The notes under the pieces: generated by a model
What the model saw: only the letters and a program-made list of their open reading frames with translations
The model's database searches: none
Told to the model about the DNA's origin: nothing
Assembly: GCF_900163865.1 (NCBI RefSeq)
Contig: NZ_FUKU01000053.1
Span: forward strand, 44,932 to 108,931
DNA: 64,000 nt
Direction of reading: 5' to 3'
Source of the DNA: Sphingobacterium sp. JB170
GTDB taxonomy: Bacteria > Bacteroidota > Bacteroidia > Sphingobacteriales > Sphingobacteriaceae
Program-made: the position numbers and the translations under genes
Shown: positions 44,528 through 53,998 of the stretch, one piece after another
How positions within the stretch are numbered: position 1 is the stretch's first letter
Layout of the letters: each line of letters begins with the position of its first letter

Positions 44528-45679
44528 ATGTTCAAAAAGGGCATCATTTGGCTCCATAAATGGTTGGGATTATTTTCCGGTATTATTGTATTTATCTTGA
44601 GTATTACTGGATGTATCTATGTGTTCCAAGATGAACTAAAATTACTCGTCTATCCAGAACGTTATTATATTCAGGAACCTGTTTCATCTAGCGAGGCATT
44701 ACCGGTAAGTGAGCTATTAAAAATTGCGCAGCAGGCGATAAGTAGTAATGAAAAAATTTCTCGACTAGATTTGTTTCCAGCGAAAGATAGAACTTGGATA
44801 TTCCGCGCTGCACAGACAAATGAGCATGCATTTGGACACTGGAATTACCAAAAATATTACAAGCGTGTATTTGTTAATCCATATTCGGGGGAAGTACAGG
44901 CAGTCGAAAATACAAAGTATGAATTTTTTCAAATTGTGCTTCAGTTACATCTAAATCTATTGCTGGGAAAGAAAGTAGGGCATGCCCTTGTCGGAGCTTC
45001 GACGATATTATTTACTGTTCTTTTGCTCAGTGGTATTGTACTATGGTGGCCTAAGAAATGGAAAAGAAAACCAATTAAGCGTGGCTTAACGCTATCCTTT
45101 AACGTTAAATGGAAACGCTTAATTTATGATCTGCATAATGTACTCGGGTTTTATAGTTTATTGATAGCTCTAATTTTCGCTATTACAGGATTGGTTTTTG
45201 CTTACCCGAAATTTAAGGAAGGATATATAAATGCATTTAATTTCGTTGATCGCAGTATGCTAGATGCGTCCGCCAAAGTCATCCCCCAGGTAAAGCTGCA
45301 CGCTCTCGATGATGCACTAACATATACCTTAAGAAAGCATCCTAGCGCCGATATGATGTCCTTAAGACTGAAAGCCAATGGGGATAAGCAGGATATTCAA
45401 GTCCGTCTACAAAAAGACAAAACGAGTGATTTTGTTTGGTATTATTTTAATCTAAAAGATGGATACATTGTCGACGTAAAAATGGATGAGACTAATCGGC
45501 TCGGTGATCAAATAGCGGCTATGAACTATGACCTTCATGTCGGTAATATTTACGGCATAGGGACAAAATTTTTATATTTCTTTATGTCGCTTATTTGCGC
45601 CTCACTTCCAGTAACAGGGTTTATGATGTGGGTAAATAAAACAAAGAAAAAGAATAGAAGCGTGATTAAAAACAATTAA
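44528..45679 (+). CDS. PepSY-associated transmembrane protein
   Basis: 383 residues. Opening KKGIIWLHKWLGLFSGIIVF, ILSITGCIYVFQDELK is the PepSY_TM family start. Further helices at about residues 143-175 and 205-232 (YDLHNVLGFYSLLIALIFAI) and a last one around 355-375 (FLYFFMSLICASLPVTGFMM). Conserved His residues in the helices can hold haem. Family members next to siderophore receptors act as inner-membrane reductases for the imported ferric chelate. It overlaps no other gene but is separated by two bases from the receptor. Confidence 0.9.
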   Translation: MFKKGIIWLHKWLGLFSGIIVFILSITGCIYVFQDELKLLVYPERYYIQEPVSSSEALPVSELLKIAQQAISSNEKISRLDLFPAKDRTWIFRAAQTNEHAFGHWNYQKYYKRVFVNPYSGEVQAVENTKYEFFQIVLQLHLNLLLGKKVGHALVGASTILFTVLLLSGIVLWWPKKWKRKPIKRGLTLSFNVKWKRLIYDLHNVLGFYSLLIALIFAITGLVFAYPKFKEGYINAFNFVDRSMLDASAKVIPQVKLHALDDALTYTLRKHPSADMMSLRLKANGDKQDIQVRLQKDKTSDFVWYYFNLKDGYIVDVKMDETNRLGDQIAAMNYDLHVGNIYGIGTKFLYFFMSLICASLPVTGFMMWVNKTKKKNRSVIKNN

Positions 45680-45840
45680 CTCAATCCACCATCTAGGCTT
45701 GTGAATGTTTTTTCTCAACCGCCTGCCTTCATAAGAAAACTTGGCTAATTCATTCAATGGTTTTAGCTCCGTTTGGGGGCACTCTCACTAGAGAGCTTTC
45801 GAATTTAAAAAATAGAAGCACTGATTTGTCCTTTGATGCT

Positions 45841-47292
45841 TCACTCATTGTCCCTTCTCAATTTTCTGCCCTGTCTCAAAAGCTTCATCATTGACTTTTC
45901 GATTCTCCTGTGCTCCTTAGAACCGGCCAAGTTGCGTTTTTCAAGGGTGCTAGGGGAATAATGATATAGCTCTTTAGATTCAACGGCCCCCTCATCCAGA
46001 TTTACCCACTCGGTGTACCTGTATTCTTTTGTTCGCACGGAATATCCCATATACTTGGGTTCATTCTTATACATCCAAGGACGTGGGAACTGACTAAATG
46101 CTGCTTTTTTCCAAGGGCGTGTCGGATTCTTCAGCAATGGTACCATGCTCTTGCCTTCCAACCCATCAGGGATATCTAACCCTGCAAGTTCAGCCAGCGT
46201 AGGGTAGATATCAATCAACTCAACCAGGGCTTCGGTATTAGATTCTTTGACACCGACATGTGGAGAACAAATGATAAGGGGAACGCGGGTATCCATTTCA
46301 AAATTTGTGGTTTTAGCCCATAGGCCGAGCTCTCCCAAATGAAAGCCATGATCGCTCCACAAAACAATCACGGTATTCTCCATTAATCCCTGTTGTTCCA
46401 ATTCATCTATCAATCGCCCAATCTGAGCATCTATGTAGGAGATACTTGCGTAGTACCCGTGTCGTAGCTGCTGTATTTTAGTTACAGGAATCGCTCCTGA
46501 ATCCGGAATATCATTGTAACCTCGTAGCTCCACCCCATCATGCAACGCAATTTTCGGTGCAGCCTCTGGTGCGCTATCTGGAGATGGGGGCGGTATTTCG
46601 CTCTGGTTGTAAAGATCCCAATATCGCTTAGGAGCGGAAAAAGGGAGATGCGGTCTTCTGAAACCCACAGCGAGAAAAAATGATGAATCTTTTAGCTCGC
46701 GGATTACATTAACAGCAGCACTAGCGACTTGGCCATCTACGTAAGCCGTATCAGGAACCTCGAGGCATTCCCAAGAGGCCTTCTTCCAAGAGCCATTTGT
46801 GGGTTGATTTTCAGGAAGGACGTACTTTGGACCTGCAGCATCTGTAATTGCTTTTATCTCCGGTGCAGACCACGACACAGGATCTTGTGCCTCTTTTGAA
46901 TCGTGATAGATTTTTCCCACATTTCGTGCGGCATATCCATGTTGTTTAAAATACTGCGGTAATGTAACGGCATCTGGTAAGGCCTGCCGAAAATGTGTTT
47001 TTAGATCCCATACCTTCGTCACATCCGGCCGCCGTCCTGTAAGGACTGATGCTCGAGATGGGCCACAGACTGCTTGTTGACAATAGGCTCGATTAAACAC
47101 TACGCCTTTTTTGGCGAGCCGATCAATATTAGGCGTAATTGCTGCAAAGTTTCCATCATTGGAACGCAGATCATCAACAGCGATAAAAAGTACATTGGGT
47201 CGCCTTGCGGTTTGAGCGTTTACGCGTTGATGCGCCACCAATAGTATACTGGTTAGCACAATAATCACAATATGTAGAACGGGGTGCTTCAT
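45841..47292 (-). CDS. Sulfatase (S1 family, iduronate-2-sulfatase-like)
   Basis: 483 residues with a signal peptide ending near RVNAQ. Metal ligands Asp40-Asp41 (VLFIAVDDLRSND), the formylglycine motif C-G-P-S-R at 76-80 (CQQAVCGPSRASVLTG) with Cys76 as the residue modified by an anaerobic or FGE-type maturase, and the late VIVLWSDHGFHLGELGLWAK block. The last two are typical of iduronate-2-sulfatase-like enzymes, which desulfate glycosaminoglycan or similar sugars. Its gene is 36 bp downstream of the sialidase gene, so they form an operon. No maturase gene is visible in the window. Confidence 0.93.
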   Translation of the reverse strand: MKHPVLHIVIIVLTSILLVAHQRVNAQTARRPNVLFIAVDDLRSNDGNFAAITPNIDRLAKKGVVFNRAYCQQAVCGPSRASVLTGRRPDVTKVWDLKTHFRQALPDAVTLPQYFKQHGYAARNVGKIYHDSKEAQDPVSWSAPEIKAITDAAGPKYVLPENQPTNGSWKKASWECLEVPDTAYVDGQVASAAVNVIRELKDSSFFLAVGFRRPHLPFSAPKRYWDLYNQSEIPPPSPDSAPEAAPKIALHDGVELRGYNDIPDSGAIPVTKIQQLRHGYYASISYIDAQIGRLIDELEQQGLMENTVIVLWSDHGFHLGELGLWAKTTNFEMDTRVPLIICSPHVGVKESNTEALVELIDIYPTLAELAGLDIPDGLEGKSMVPLLKNPTRPWKKAAFSQFPRPWMYKNEPKYMGYSVRTKEYRYTEWVNLDEGAVESKELYHYSPSTLEKRNLAGSKEHRRIEKSMMKLLRQGRKLRRDNE

Positions 47293-47328
47293 ATTTATAC
47301 TGAATTGTTGCTGTTTCTAAGTTCAGAT

Positions 47329-48501
47329 TTACAGTTGGTCGATAAGTTCCTGGATATTAAATTGACTTAAATGTAAAGCCAATCCTTTTTGCTTATCAGT
47401 CCGGGTTTCGTATAAACAATAGATGATACCATCTAATCCAACAGCCAAATCAGAATAGCCTGCTACTCCTTCTTCCAGAATCTTGGATACCGGCCAAGTT
47501 TTTCCGCCGTCTGAGCTCAACTTGACGGTCAGATTTTTCCGCGGATGCTTGGGGATTTGTTCGCTATCAGGATTGACAAAAATGAGGTAGGACTTGCCCT
47601 CAGGCTGATCTACGCGGATAATGCTTCCCATACAAATGGGTTCGAACAAATCATCGATGTAAGTTGGAGGCGTCCAATTGGTGATGCCATTTTTGCTATA
47701 GCTTACTCCTCGCTTTCTTTCTTCCGATTCGTTGCGTATATTCAACATTACACGTCCATCATCAAGTTGAACGGCCATCGTTTCACTTGGATTCTTAAAG
47801 CCTTGAACATCCGGTATCAATGCACCTCTTTTCCAGGTTTCTCCCATGTCATCGCTATATATGGTGGCAATTCGTGAGGGTCTATGACTCCTATGCGGTG
47901 TAAGGACATCGGAATCGGCTAACCAGACAGGCACAATCAATCGTCCGTTTTGCAGCTGGATGCTATGCCCGGGACCGGGGGCCAAGACTTTCCAATTATA
48001 TTCGTCCTTAAACTCGTCAAAAGTAGAAGTAATGTCCGAAGGCTTACTCCAAGTCTTACCGTCGTCTTTGGATTGTGTGTAATAGGCGCGTGAATAGTCT
48101 CGTTGATAGATTAAATGGACTATCCCATTCTGCCCGATGATTGGTGTGGGGTTGTCCACAGGCATGTTCCCTGAGCTTTTTGCAACAATTTGTAGGGGCT
48201 CCCAATTATTTCCTCCGTCTTCACTTCTTCGCATGACCAGATCCATATCAGCCCAGTCGCTACCGCTATCTATTCTTCCGGCAGCGAAAGCCAGAAGTGT
48301 GCCTTTTCCAGTTACTACTAATGCCGGAATACGGAGAGACGAATAGGGGTGGTCGATAGGCGTCAAGACCGGCGTAGATGAGGCAACGTTGTGCTTTATA
48401 GTCTGCGCTATTGACGTTTCAGCCACTGAAACACAAAAAATCAAAATCATCGCTAAGGATGCCATCATCCAATTTTTATTTAAATTATTTCGTTGTTTCA
48501 T
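47329..48501 (-). CDS. GH33-type exo-sialidase
   Basis: 390 residues. Signal peptide ending near TSIAQ. Sialidase six-bladed propeller with the Arg-Ile-Pro motif (SSLRIPALVV, Arg57) and Asp boxes SEDGGNNW, SKDDGKTW, SDDMGETW and SSDGGKTW. The remaining Arg residues of the triad and the nucleophile Tyr cannot be fixed by eye but the late SDLAVGLDGIIYCLYE fits. It should remove terminal sialic acids or related nonulosonates. Its start overlaps the stop of a SusD tail remnant (TGATG), so it used to be translated as part of a SusC/SusD operon. Confidence 0.92.
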   Translation of the reverse strand: MKQRNNLNKNWMMASLAMILIFCVSVAETSIAQTIKHNVASSTPVLTPIDHPYSSLRIPALVVTGKGTLLAFAAGRIDSGSDWADMDLVMRRSEDGGNNWEPLQIVAKSSGNMPVDNPTPIIGQNGIVHLIYQRDYSRAYYTQSKDDGKTWSKPSDITSTFDEFKDEYNWKVLAPGPGHSIQLQNGRLIVPVWLADSDVLTPHRSHRPSRIATIYSDDMGETWKRGALIPDVQGFKNPSETMAVQLDDGRVMLNIRNESEERKRGVSYSKNGITNWTPPTYIDDLFEPICMGSIIRVDQPEGKSYLIFVNPDSEQIPKHPRKNLTVKLSSDGGKTWPVSKILEEGVAGYSDLAVGLDGIIYCLYETRTDKQKGLALHLSQFNIQELIDQL

Positions 48502-48681
48502 CAGTAACCTTCGGTTTGAGTAATTTTAGGGTTTGTATTAATTGAAGCATCATGCAGGGGCCAAAGAAGAGTGTTTTTTTTACTTTCTTTACCCTCAAGG
48601 TTCTGTACCTTGTGCATTTATTGCTGTTGTCAATGAAATGAGCCACAAACAAGTGTAGAAAAAGACCAGTGTTCTTTTCAT
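48502..48681 (-). pseudogene. Scar of a deleted SusC/SusD pair
   Basis: From 48681 a start codon leads to a good signal peptide (KRTLVFFYTCLWLISLTTAI, NAQ) and stops after 28 residues. In a second frame the remaining ~37 codons read VQNLEGKESKKNTLLWPLHD, ASINTNPKITQTEGY, stop. The last part is unmistakably a SusD C-terminus (compare LWPIP...I..NP.LTQNPGY). So a large deletion joined the first codons of one outer-membrane gene, probably susC, to the end of susD, out of frame. The sialidase and sulfatase are left behind without their transporter. Confidence 0.85.
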
Positions 48682-49016
48682 AATAGTTTTCTTTTGGTTG
48701 CCTAACTAATAAGTCTATATGTACTACATATCAAATGTAGAAAATAAATTTTGTAAACCAAAAAACAAATTATTTCGGTAACGCTATAAACTCCATAGAG
48801 CATTGAAAGGACGCTCCAAACGCGCTACTGTTCTTTTTATTTTTGTGATTCGTCTGTAGTTTTGCGATACGGTTTTTTTGTTGAATTATCCTTCGAGAAC
48901 GATATTCACTCACCTGTTTAAGTCAAAAGGCAGCTAAATACGACCAGTTTCCGGATATAAAGACATTGTTACATGTATTTTTTTGAAAGTAGAATATTCG
49001 TGTGTTATTTTCGGAC
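48682..49016. other. Divergent promoter region
   Basis: AT-rich sequence between the SusC/SusD scar and the DUF2490 gene. No gene, repeat or terminator recognised; presumably the original PUL promoter (minus strand) and the DUF2490 promoter (plus strand). Confidence 0.4.
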
Positions 49017-49688
49017 ATGCGCGTATTTTTGATTTTCTCGTTTGTGTTATCTTCTACACTTCTTTGTTATGCACAGCAACCCCAGTCTTGGTTGATCTAT
49101 TTCGGACAATCGAAATTTAAGGATAGTAAATTTAGTATTCACCACGAGGCTCAATTTAGAGATCATACGCTATTTGGAGATCATAATCAGAGTTTGTTTC
49201 GCGTAGGTGGGCAATACCAATTTAAGCCTTATCTGCAAGGAACGATGGGCTACGGGTTTATTTATTCCGAACAGCCCGGTTCACCTAACCGGCCTAGTCA
49301 CGAACATCGTATCTATCAAGAAGCTTTATTTTCCCATGGCTTGAAAAGATCTAAAATCAAACATCGATTGAGACTAGAGGAACGGTTCATTGAACGGCAG
49401 GACTTTCGAGGTAGGTTTAGGTATAATATTTTTATAGATATTCCGCTGACTCGCCGCGATTTTACCGCAGGAGGGGTTTATTTAGCTTTCTATGACGAGA
49501 TCTTTTTAAATATTGACGATTCGAAAGATATCGAGACATTTGACAGAAATCGACTTTATGGCGGCCTTGGCTATAAAGTAAAGGATAATCTGGGACTGCA
49601 ACTTGGTTACATGATGCAACATGTGGAAAAAAACAAAGGCACGAACCATTTATTGCTGTCTGTGCATCATACGATAAACTGGAAGTAA
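49017..49688 (+). CDS. DUF2490 outer-membrane beta-barrel protein
   Basis: 223 residues from the ATG at 49017; the frame is open to a GTG at 49002 but the ATG gives a clean signal peptide (FLIFSFVLSSTLLCYAQ). The mature part is a set of amphipathic beta strands: SWLIYFGQSKFKDSKFSIHH, EAQFRDHTLFGDHNQSLFRV, RLEERFIERQDFRGRFRYNI, LGYKVKDNLGLQLGYMMQHV. This matches DUF2490, a small predicted barrel in Bacteroidota without a known role. A single-gene unit. Confidence 0.82.
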   Translation: MRVFLIFSFVLSSTLLCYAQQPQSWLIYFGQSKFKDSKFSIHHEAQFRDHTLFGDHNQSLFRVGGQYQFKPYLQGTMGYGFIYSEQPGSPNRPSHEHRIYQEALFSHGLKRSKIKHRLRLEERFIERQDFRGRFRYNIFIDIPLTRRDFTAGGVYLAFYDEIFLNIDDSKDIETFDRNRLYGGLGYKVKDNLGLQLGYMMQHVEKNKGTNHLLLSVHHTINWK

Positions 49689-49895
49689 ACTAATCCAATC
49701 GCTTTTCTTGAACGATCAAATGCCTGTATCCAATAGGTGATTTCCTTTATCCTGAAAGATACTTTTTAGTAGCGCAACCTCAGCCAAATGGCAATAAAAA
49801 AGAAATCTAATGTTAAAGAATGTTAGTTTCTTTCGTAATCACTTCATTGATTGTTAGTTTTGATAAGTCCAAGACTCTAATCTTACTTTGAATTT

Positions 49896-50675
49896 ATGAT
49901 GAGATTGCTAGTGTCGGTGTTTTTTGTCTACTTATCAAATCAGGTATTTGCGCAACAGCTAACTGGATTAGTGGTTGACCAAACTACAAATTCCCCTATT
50001 ATCAACGCAAAAGTTATGACATCTTCTCACGATACATTCACAAGTGCAACAGGGGGATTTAGCTTGGATAATGTTCCTTTTGGTGATACCATAACTGTTA
50101 GCCATATGGGTTATCAGACGTATTATGTAGAGCGTCGTAATAGCACTAAATCTGACACCATGTTGATCATATTAGAAAGTACTCCAATTGCTTTACAAGA
50201 AGTAATAATAACAGGAACACGCAATTACACGCAGGATTCTCTAAATAGGAGAAAGGAATATGCAGCCGTCTTTGCTGATAAATCTCCGAGATTTAAAGAT
50301 ATTTTCATTTCTAAGTCTGCCAATACTTCTTCCCACTATTCTCCATTTCAGAATTCTACCTCCTCTTTGGTTAGCGTCAATCTACTGTCAGTTATTGGTT
50401 TACTTACTAAAAACAAGAGGCCCGTTTCTAGATTGCAAAAAAAATTGTTAAAGGAGGAAGAATATAATTACGTGGATCGTGTGTTTTCCAAGGAAAAAGT
50501 CCAATCCTTAACACCTTTAAGAGGGGATTCACTTCAAAGTTTTATCAATGAGTATCGTCCCTCTATTGAAGAATTGGAACACATGACAGACTACGATTTA
50601 ATATTACATATTAAAGAAAGCTATAAAGAATTCACTAAGACTTATAAGCATGAAAATTTTCCTTCCCTTAAATAA
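49896..50675 (+). CDS. Carboxypeptidase-regulatory-like domain protein
   Basis: 259 residues. Signal peptide (RLLVSVFFVYLSNQVFAQ), then a carboxypeptidase-D-like domain (LTGLVVDQTTNSPIINAKVM, ...VSHMGYQTYYVE) and the sequence LQEVIITGTRNYTQDSLNRR, which mimics the TonB-box region of SusC-like receptors, but no plug or barrel follows. The rest is charged and helical (SRLQKKLLKEEEYNYVDRVF). A small family of such proteins occurs in Bacteroidota; function unknown. Start at Met1 or Met2 (49899). Confidence 0.8.
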   Translation: MMRLLVSVFFVYLSNQVFAQQLTGLVVDQTTNSPIINAKVMTSSHDTFTSATGGFSLDNVPFGDTITVSHMGYQTYYVERRNSTKSDTMLIILESTPIALQEVIITGTRNYTQDSLNRRKEYAAVFADKSPRFKDIFISKSANTSSHYSPFQNSTSSLVSVNLLSVIGLLTKNKRPVSRLQKKLLKEEEYNYVDRVFSKEKVQSLTPLRGDSLQSFINEYRPSIEELEHMTDYDLILHIKESYKEFTKTYKHENFPSLK

Positions 50676-50842
50676 ATAAAATTTTTATCCTGCTAGGATG
50701 CATACTTACAGCGACCGGGGGCAATTATGTTCATAAAAGTAAAAAGGATGAAATCGGTTTAGAACCAGACTATAGTCGCAGTGTATATCAAAATAAAATC
50801 TACCACGGATGTGTTGAGAAACCTCTTAAATCCAAAAATTAA
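50675..50842 (+). pseudogene. Small lipoprotein-like frame without a start codon
   Basis: Reading frame of 55 codons: NKIFILLGCILTATGGNYVH, ...KDEIGLEPDYSRSVYQNKIY, HGCVEKPLKSKN. It has a lipobox-like ILLGC but no ATG, GTG or TTG in the right place. It immediately follows the previous gene. It may be a lipoprotein that lost its start or the tail of that gene's operon. Confidence 0.35.
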
Positions 50843-50948
50843 AAGTATACTTATAACTTTTGTAAAAAATAGATAAACTTATAAGTATGATTATTATTTA
50901 TATGGTGTTCCAAGGATTTGGTATTCAATCTTGATGTATTTGTAAATA

Positions 50949-51263
50949 TTGATTCGAGGTGCGTTAATAAATTTTAAGAAAAAGAGAAATACGCAAGCAA
51001 GAACAGAAATGCTAAATCTGATAAGTAACTCAAAAATTGCTTTATCACATTCTGAGATAGAAAATAGGTTGGATGGTTTATGTAATCGGTTTATGATCTA
51101 TCGGTTCTTTGCCCTTTGTATTTGTAACGTTGCTTTTCCTGTGGATATGCTTACAAGGTGCCCCTATCTTTACCCAATTCCTGTTGCTTATATTTTGGAA
51201 GATGTAGTAAAACTATCTGTGGTTTCTGAGCCTGCGTTTTATGTTATAAAATCGAAGCAGTAA
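50949..51263 (+). pseudogene. Fur-family regulator, internally deleted
   Basis: The first part (KKRNTQARTEMLNLISNSKI, ALSHSEIENRLDGLCNRFMI) is a Fur-family winged helix, and the second (FFALCICNVAFPVDM, ...YILEDVVKLSVVSEPAFYVI) resembles the C-terminal domain of the same family with its Cys-containing strand. The ~40 residues in between and most of the Cys-x2-Cys pairs are missing. The tail overlaps the end of the DUF1275 gene on the other strand by ~50 bp. I regard it as a decayed gene. Confidence 0.65.
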
Positions 51264-51950
51264 CCGATCGTACCAAAGGGCGAACAACAGTAAGGTCACC
51301 GGAATAAACAGTGTTTTTACTCCTAAACTGAGAAAAGCGAAACCTCCGAGCAACCCTCCGGAGAAAAAGCAGCCTATAATTGCACCCTTCAAGAGAATAC
51401 TTCTATTTAGTTTTTTGCGTTCGGTGACTCCTTTGTAAAAAAATAATTGTGACAATTCAATGCCTAAATCGGTAAACAATCCGGTCAAATGGGTTGTTCT
51501 TACCACGGATTTAGAAACTCTTGTTACTAGGGAGTTTTGTAGCCCCATAGCAAAAAGCAGCGCACAGGAGAGTAATACAGGGCTTAGGATTACCTGGTGT
51601 ATATCCAGTAAGCCTGAACAGGAAACAATTAAAAGCACGCCAATTTCAACAGATATGGGCAACACATAAGAAGCATTGGGCTTGTGCTTGGAAACCAGCT
51701 CCGTTAATGTGTTTGAAACAAATGCCCCAAATAAAAAAAACAGGACGTATATGAAATAAATAAACACCATGTTATAGTCCTTTAAAAAGAACTCTTCCGA
51801 CAAAAATGCAAAATGGCCTGTGATGTTGGTGGTCAATGTATTGAGACCCAAAACCCCAACAATGTTTACAGTTCCTGCAACACCCGATAAAATTGAAGCT
51901 AATTTGAGATTGTGCAAATAGGTGCGGCCCTTCCCGCTATGTCTAAACAT
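51213..51950 (-). CDS. DUF1275 (YoaK-like) membrane protein 2
   Basis: 245 residues from the ATG at 51950, which places the membrane domain directly at the N-terminus; the frame is open further up to 52025. LKLASILSGVAGTVNIVGVL, TTNITGHFAFLSEEF, LLFAMGLQNSLVTRVSKSVV, RTTHLTGLFTDLGIELSQLF are the family marks. It is the second copy in the window (see 37453-38202), with moderate similarity. No clear operon partner. Function unknown. Confidence 0.85.
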   Translation of the reverse strand: MFRHSGKGRTYLHNLKLASILSGVAGTVNIVGVLGLNTLTTNITGHFAFLSEEFFLKDYNMVFIYFIYVLFFLFGAFVSNTLTELVSKHKPNASYVLPISVEIGVLLIVSCSGLLDIHQVILSPVLLSCALLFAMGLQNSLVTRVSKSVVRTTHLTGLFTDLGIELSQLFFYKGVTERKKLNRSILLKGAIIGCFFSGGLLGGFAFLSLGVKTLFIPVTLLLFALWYDRLLLRFYNIKRRLRNHR

Positions 51951-52158
51951 TCGTAAATCCTTTGTAACAAAGATACAAAACAGATCTGCCAATTGAATTT
52001 CTCCAATCCAATTGGCATGCTTCACCAGATCGTTGAAGGGGACATCATGCTAGTCGGAAATTATGACAACCAATCAACGCGACATAAGACTTTTATAAGG
52101 AACATCAAAGACAGTCGAGTAACTATCTGATCGCGACCTTTGTCCTATTGTATCACGT

Positions 52159-53889
52159 CTATTTCTGGTAAATATTTAAAGAGAAATAAAAGGTGCTTCC
52201 CGCTCCATATTCACTTTCCGCCCAAATTTTGCCTCCTTGTGCTTTAATAAACTCCTTACTGATACTAAGTCCTAATCCGGTACCTTCCTTCTTTGTACCT
52301 GGAATCCGAAAATATCGCTCGAAAATCTTCGTCAGGTACTGGGGTTGTACACCCTGCCCCGTATCTGTTACTGAAAACTGAATCTGATTATTTTGTATTT
52401 CCGTTTTGACAAGAATAGTTGAATTTTCATAGGAATAACGGACTGCATTAGAAATTAAGTTCGTAAGCACCCATGCTGTTTTCTCGCTATCGGCAGATAT
52501 CATTACACTATCATTTGCACTGACATCTATTTTTATATTTTTATGATCTGCCGCAGATTTGTTGGCATTCACCGCATAATCAATAACAGGGCTTACCTCA
52601 GATGGCAGCAGATTTATTTGGATAGATCCGCTTTCTACCTGTGTGATATTCAGTAATTCGCCTGTGATTTTCAATAGTCTGACTGTATCGTCTTTTATTC
52701 CGTTTACCAACTCTTTCTGTTCTTCGTTGAGACTTCCTATCTGATTATTCTCTAGTAATTGCAAACTCATTTGGATGGACGAAATAGGTGTTTTAAATTC
52801 GTGAGAGACTGTTCCCATAAAATTTGTTTTGGCAAGATCCAGCTCTTTGAACGGGGTAATATTTCGCAGCAGGATAACCTGACCGATAAATTCGATTTTC
52901 TCTTCTCCGGTGGGTAAAATGTTGATATCCACGACTTCTTTTTCAAAATAGCTTTCTTTTCCGTCAGCGTAAATTTTTAATTGTTCAGTTGTCGGATTTT
53001 CCGCTTTTGGAAGAAAAATATCTTTAATGATATTTCGGATAAGATCATTGTGAACAGCTATATTCTGTATTTTTTTTCCAATGAGCTCTTCTTTGCGTAA
53101 CCCGGAAATGTTCAATGCCTCTTCATTTGCAAAAAGAACCTTTTTGGTTTCATCAATACCAATAACAGGGTCGTGGAGATTATCAATCAACGTCTCAATT
53201 CTTTTTTTGCCTTTTAAAATTTTGTCCAGTTTGCTTTCTGAGTATTCTTCCAGTTTTTCGGCCATGGTATTGAATGATTTTGCCAAATCCCCAAACTCAT
53301 TATTGCTTTCGAAATGAACGCGCTTATGGTAGTTCTGTGCGGCAATTTCCTTTATACTTTCGGTCATTTCCTTGATTGGATTGGCAATATTGGACGGTAG
53401 GTTAACCAATAGTATGAAAGCAATCAAAAAACAGACCGTTCCCGTAAGAGATATGATTACAATTGCCTTTTGCGCAGTCTCATCTGCGATACCACTTTTT
53501 CTGTTGATCGCTTCCATATTCAATTGCATCACTTCACTGATGTCTTTTCGTATGGAAGATATTAAGATCGAGTCTTCAGTTTGTTTCTTCAGTCCGTTAA
53601 AGTGTTTTACAAGCAGGTTTGTAGCCTCATATTCACCTATCTCTGTGACATTACCTCTCTGCAAATTCAGGTTTTTTTGAAAGGCATCAATGGCTGAATT
53701 ATCTGAAGAGACATCCTCCAAAGCAAGCAACATATTTCTAGAATACTGCAAGGTGTTATAATTGGCAACAAGGATATTGTTAGTGTCTTTTTTGAGCTGA
53801 TTTACATACCATCCACTGATGGCAGCCAAAGCTAAGATTAATACAAACAACAGTCCAACTCCAAATGTTAATTTTGCTTTTATTTTCAT
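52159..53889 (-). CDS. Sensor histidine kinase of the kdp cluster
   Basis: 576 residues. Two helices (~8-29 and ~143-165) bracket a ~110-residue periplasmic part, followed by HAMP (~167-220), PAS (~230-345; VIGIDETKKVLFANEEAL), HisKA with TNFMGTVSHEFKTPISSI (His363) and HATPase_c (LISNAVRYSYENS, VTDTGQGVQPQY, GTGLGLSISKEF). In E. coli, KdpD is one protein; in Bacteroidota it is split, and this kinase, ~110 bp downstream of the KdpD sensor-half gene, is the probable catalytic half. Its cognate regulator is not in the window. Confidence 0.93.
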   Translation of the reverse strand: MKIKAKLTFGVGLLFVLILALAAISGWYVNQLKKDTNNILVANYNTLQYSRNMLLALEDVSSDNSAIDAFQKNLNLQRGNVTEIGEYEATNLLVKHFNGLKKQTEDSILISSIRKDISEVMQLNMEAINRKSGIADETAQKAIVIISLTGTVCFLIAFILLVNLPSNIANPIKEMTESIKEIAAQNYHKRVHFESNNEFGDLAKSFNTMAEKLEEYSESKLDKILKGKKRIETLIDNLHDPVIGIDETKKVLFANEEALNISGLRKEELIGKKIQNIAVHNDLIRNIIKDIFLPKAENPTTEQLKIYADGKESYFEKEVVDINILPTGEEKIEFIGQVILLRNITPFKELDLAKTNFMGTVSHEFKTPISSIQMSLQLLENNQIGSLNEEQKELVNGIKDDTVRLLKITGELLNITQVESGSIQINLLPSEVSPVIDYAVNANKSAADHKNIKIDVSANDSVMISADSEKTAWVLTNLISNAVRYSYENSTILVKTEIQNNQIQFSVTDTGQGVQPQYLTKIFERYFRIPGTKKEGTGLGLSISKEFIKAQGGKIWAESEYGAGSTFYFSLNIYQK

Positions 53890-53948
53890 CAGATTAAATT
53901 ACTTAGTGAGCTCGCGGGCTCGGATTGTTCTTTTTCGGTGATGAAGCT

Positions 53949-53989
53949 ATCAAATTTATTCAAACCGTAGCGTTTTGAATAAATTTGAT
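53949..53989. repeat. Perfect 16-bp inverted repeat between the two KdpD-like genes
   Basis: ATCAAATTTATTCAAA (53949-53964) and TTTGAATAAATTTGAT (53974-53989), perfect, 9-base loop. It lies in the ~109-bp gap between the kinase and the KdpD sensor-half gene. AT-rich and without a T-run, it could lower downstream expression or protect mRNA. Confidence 0.75.
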
Positions 53990-53998
53990 TGTCTCCTT

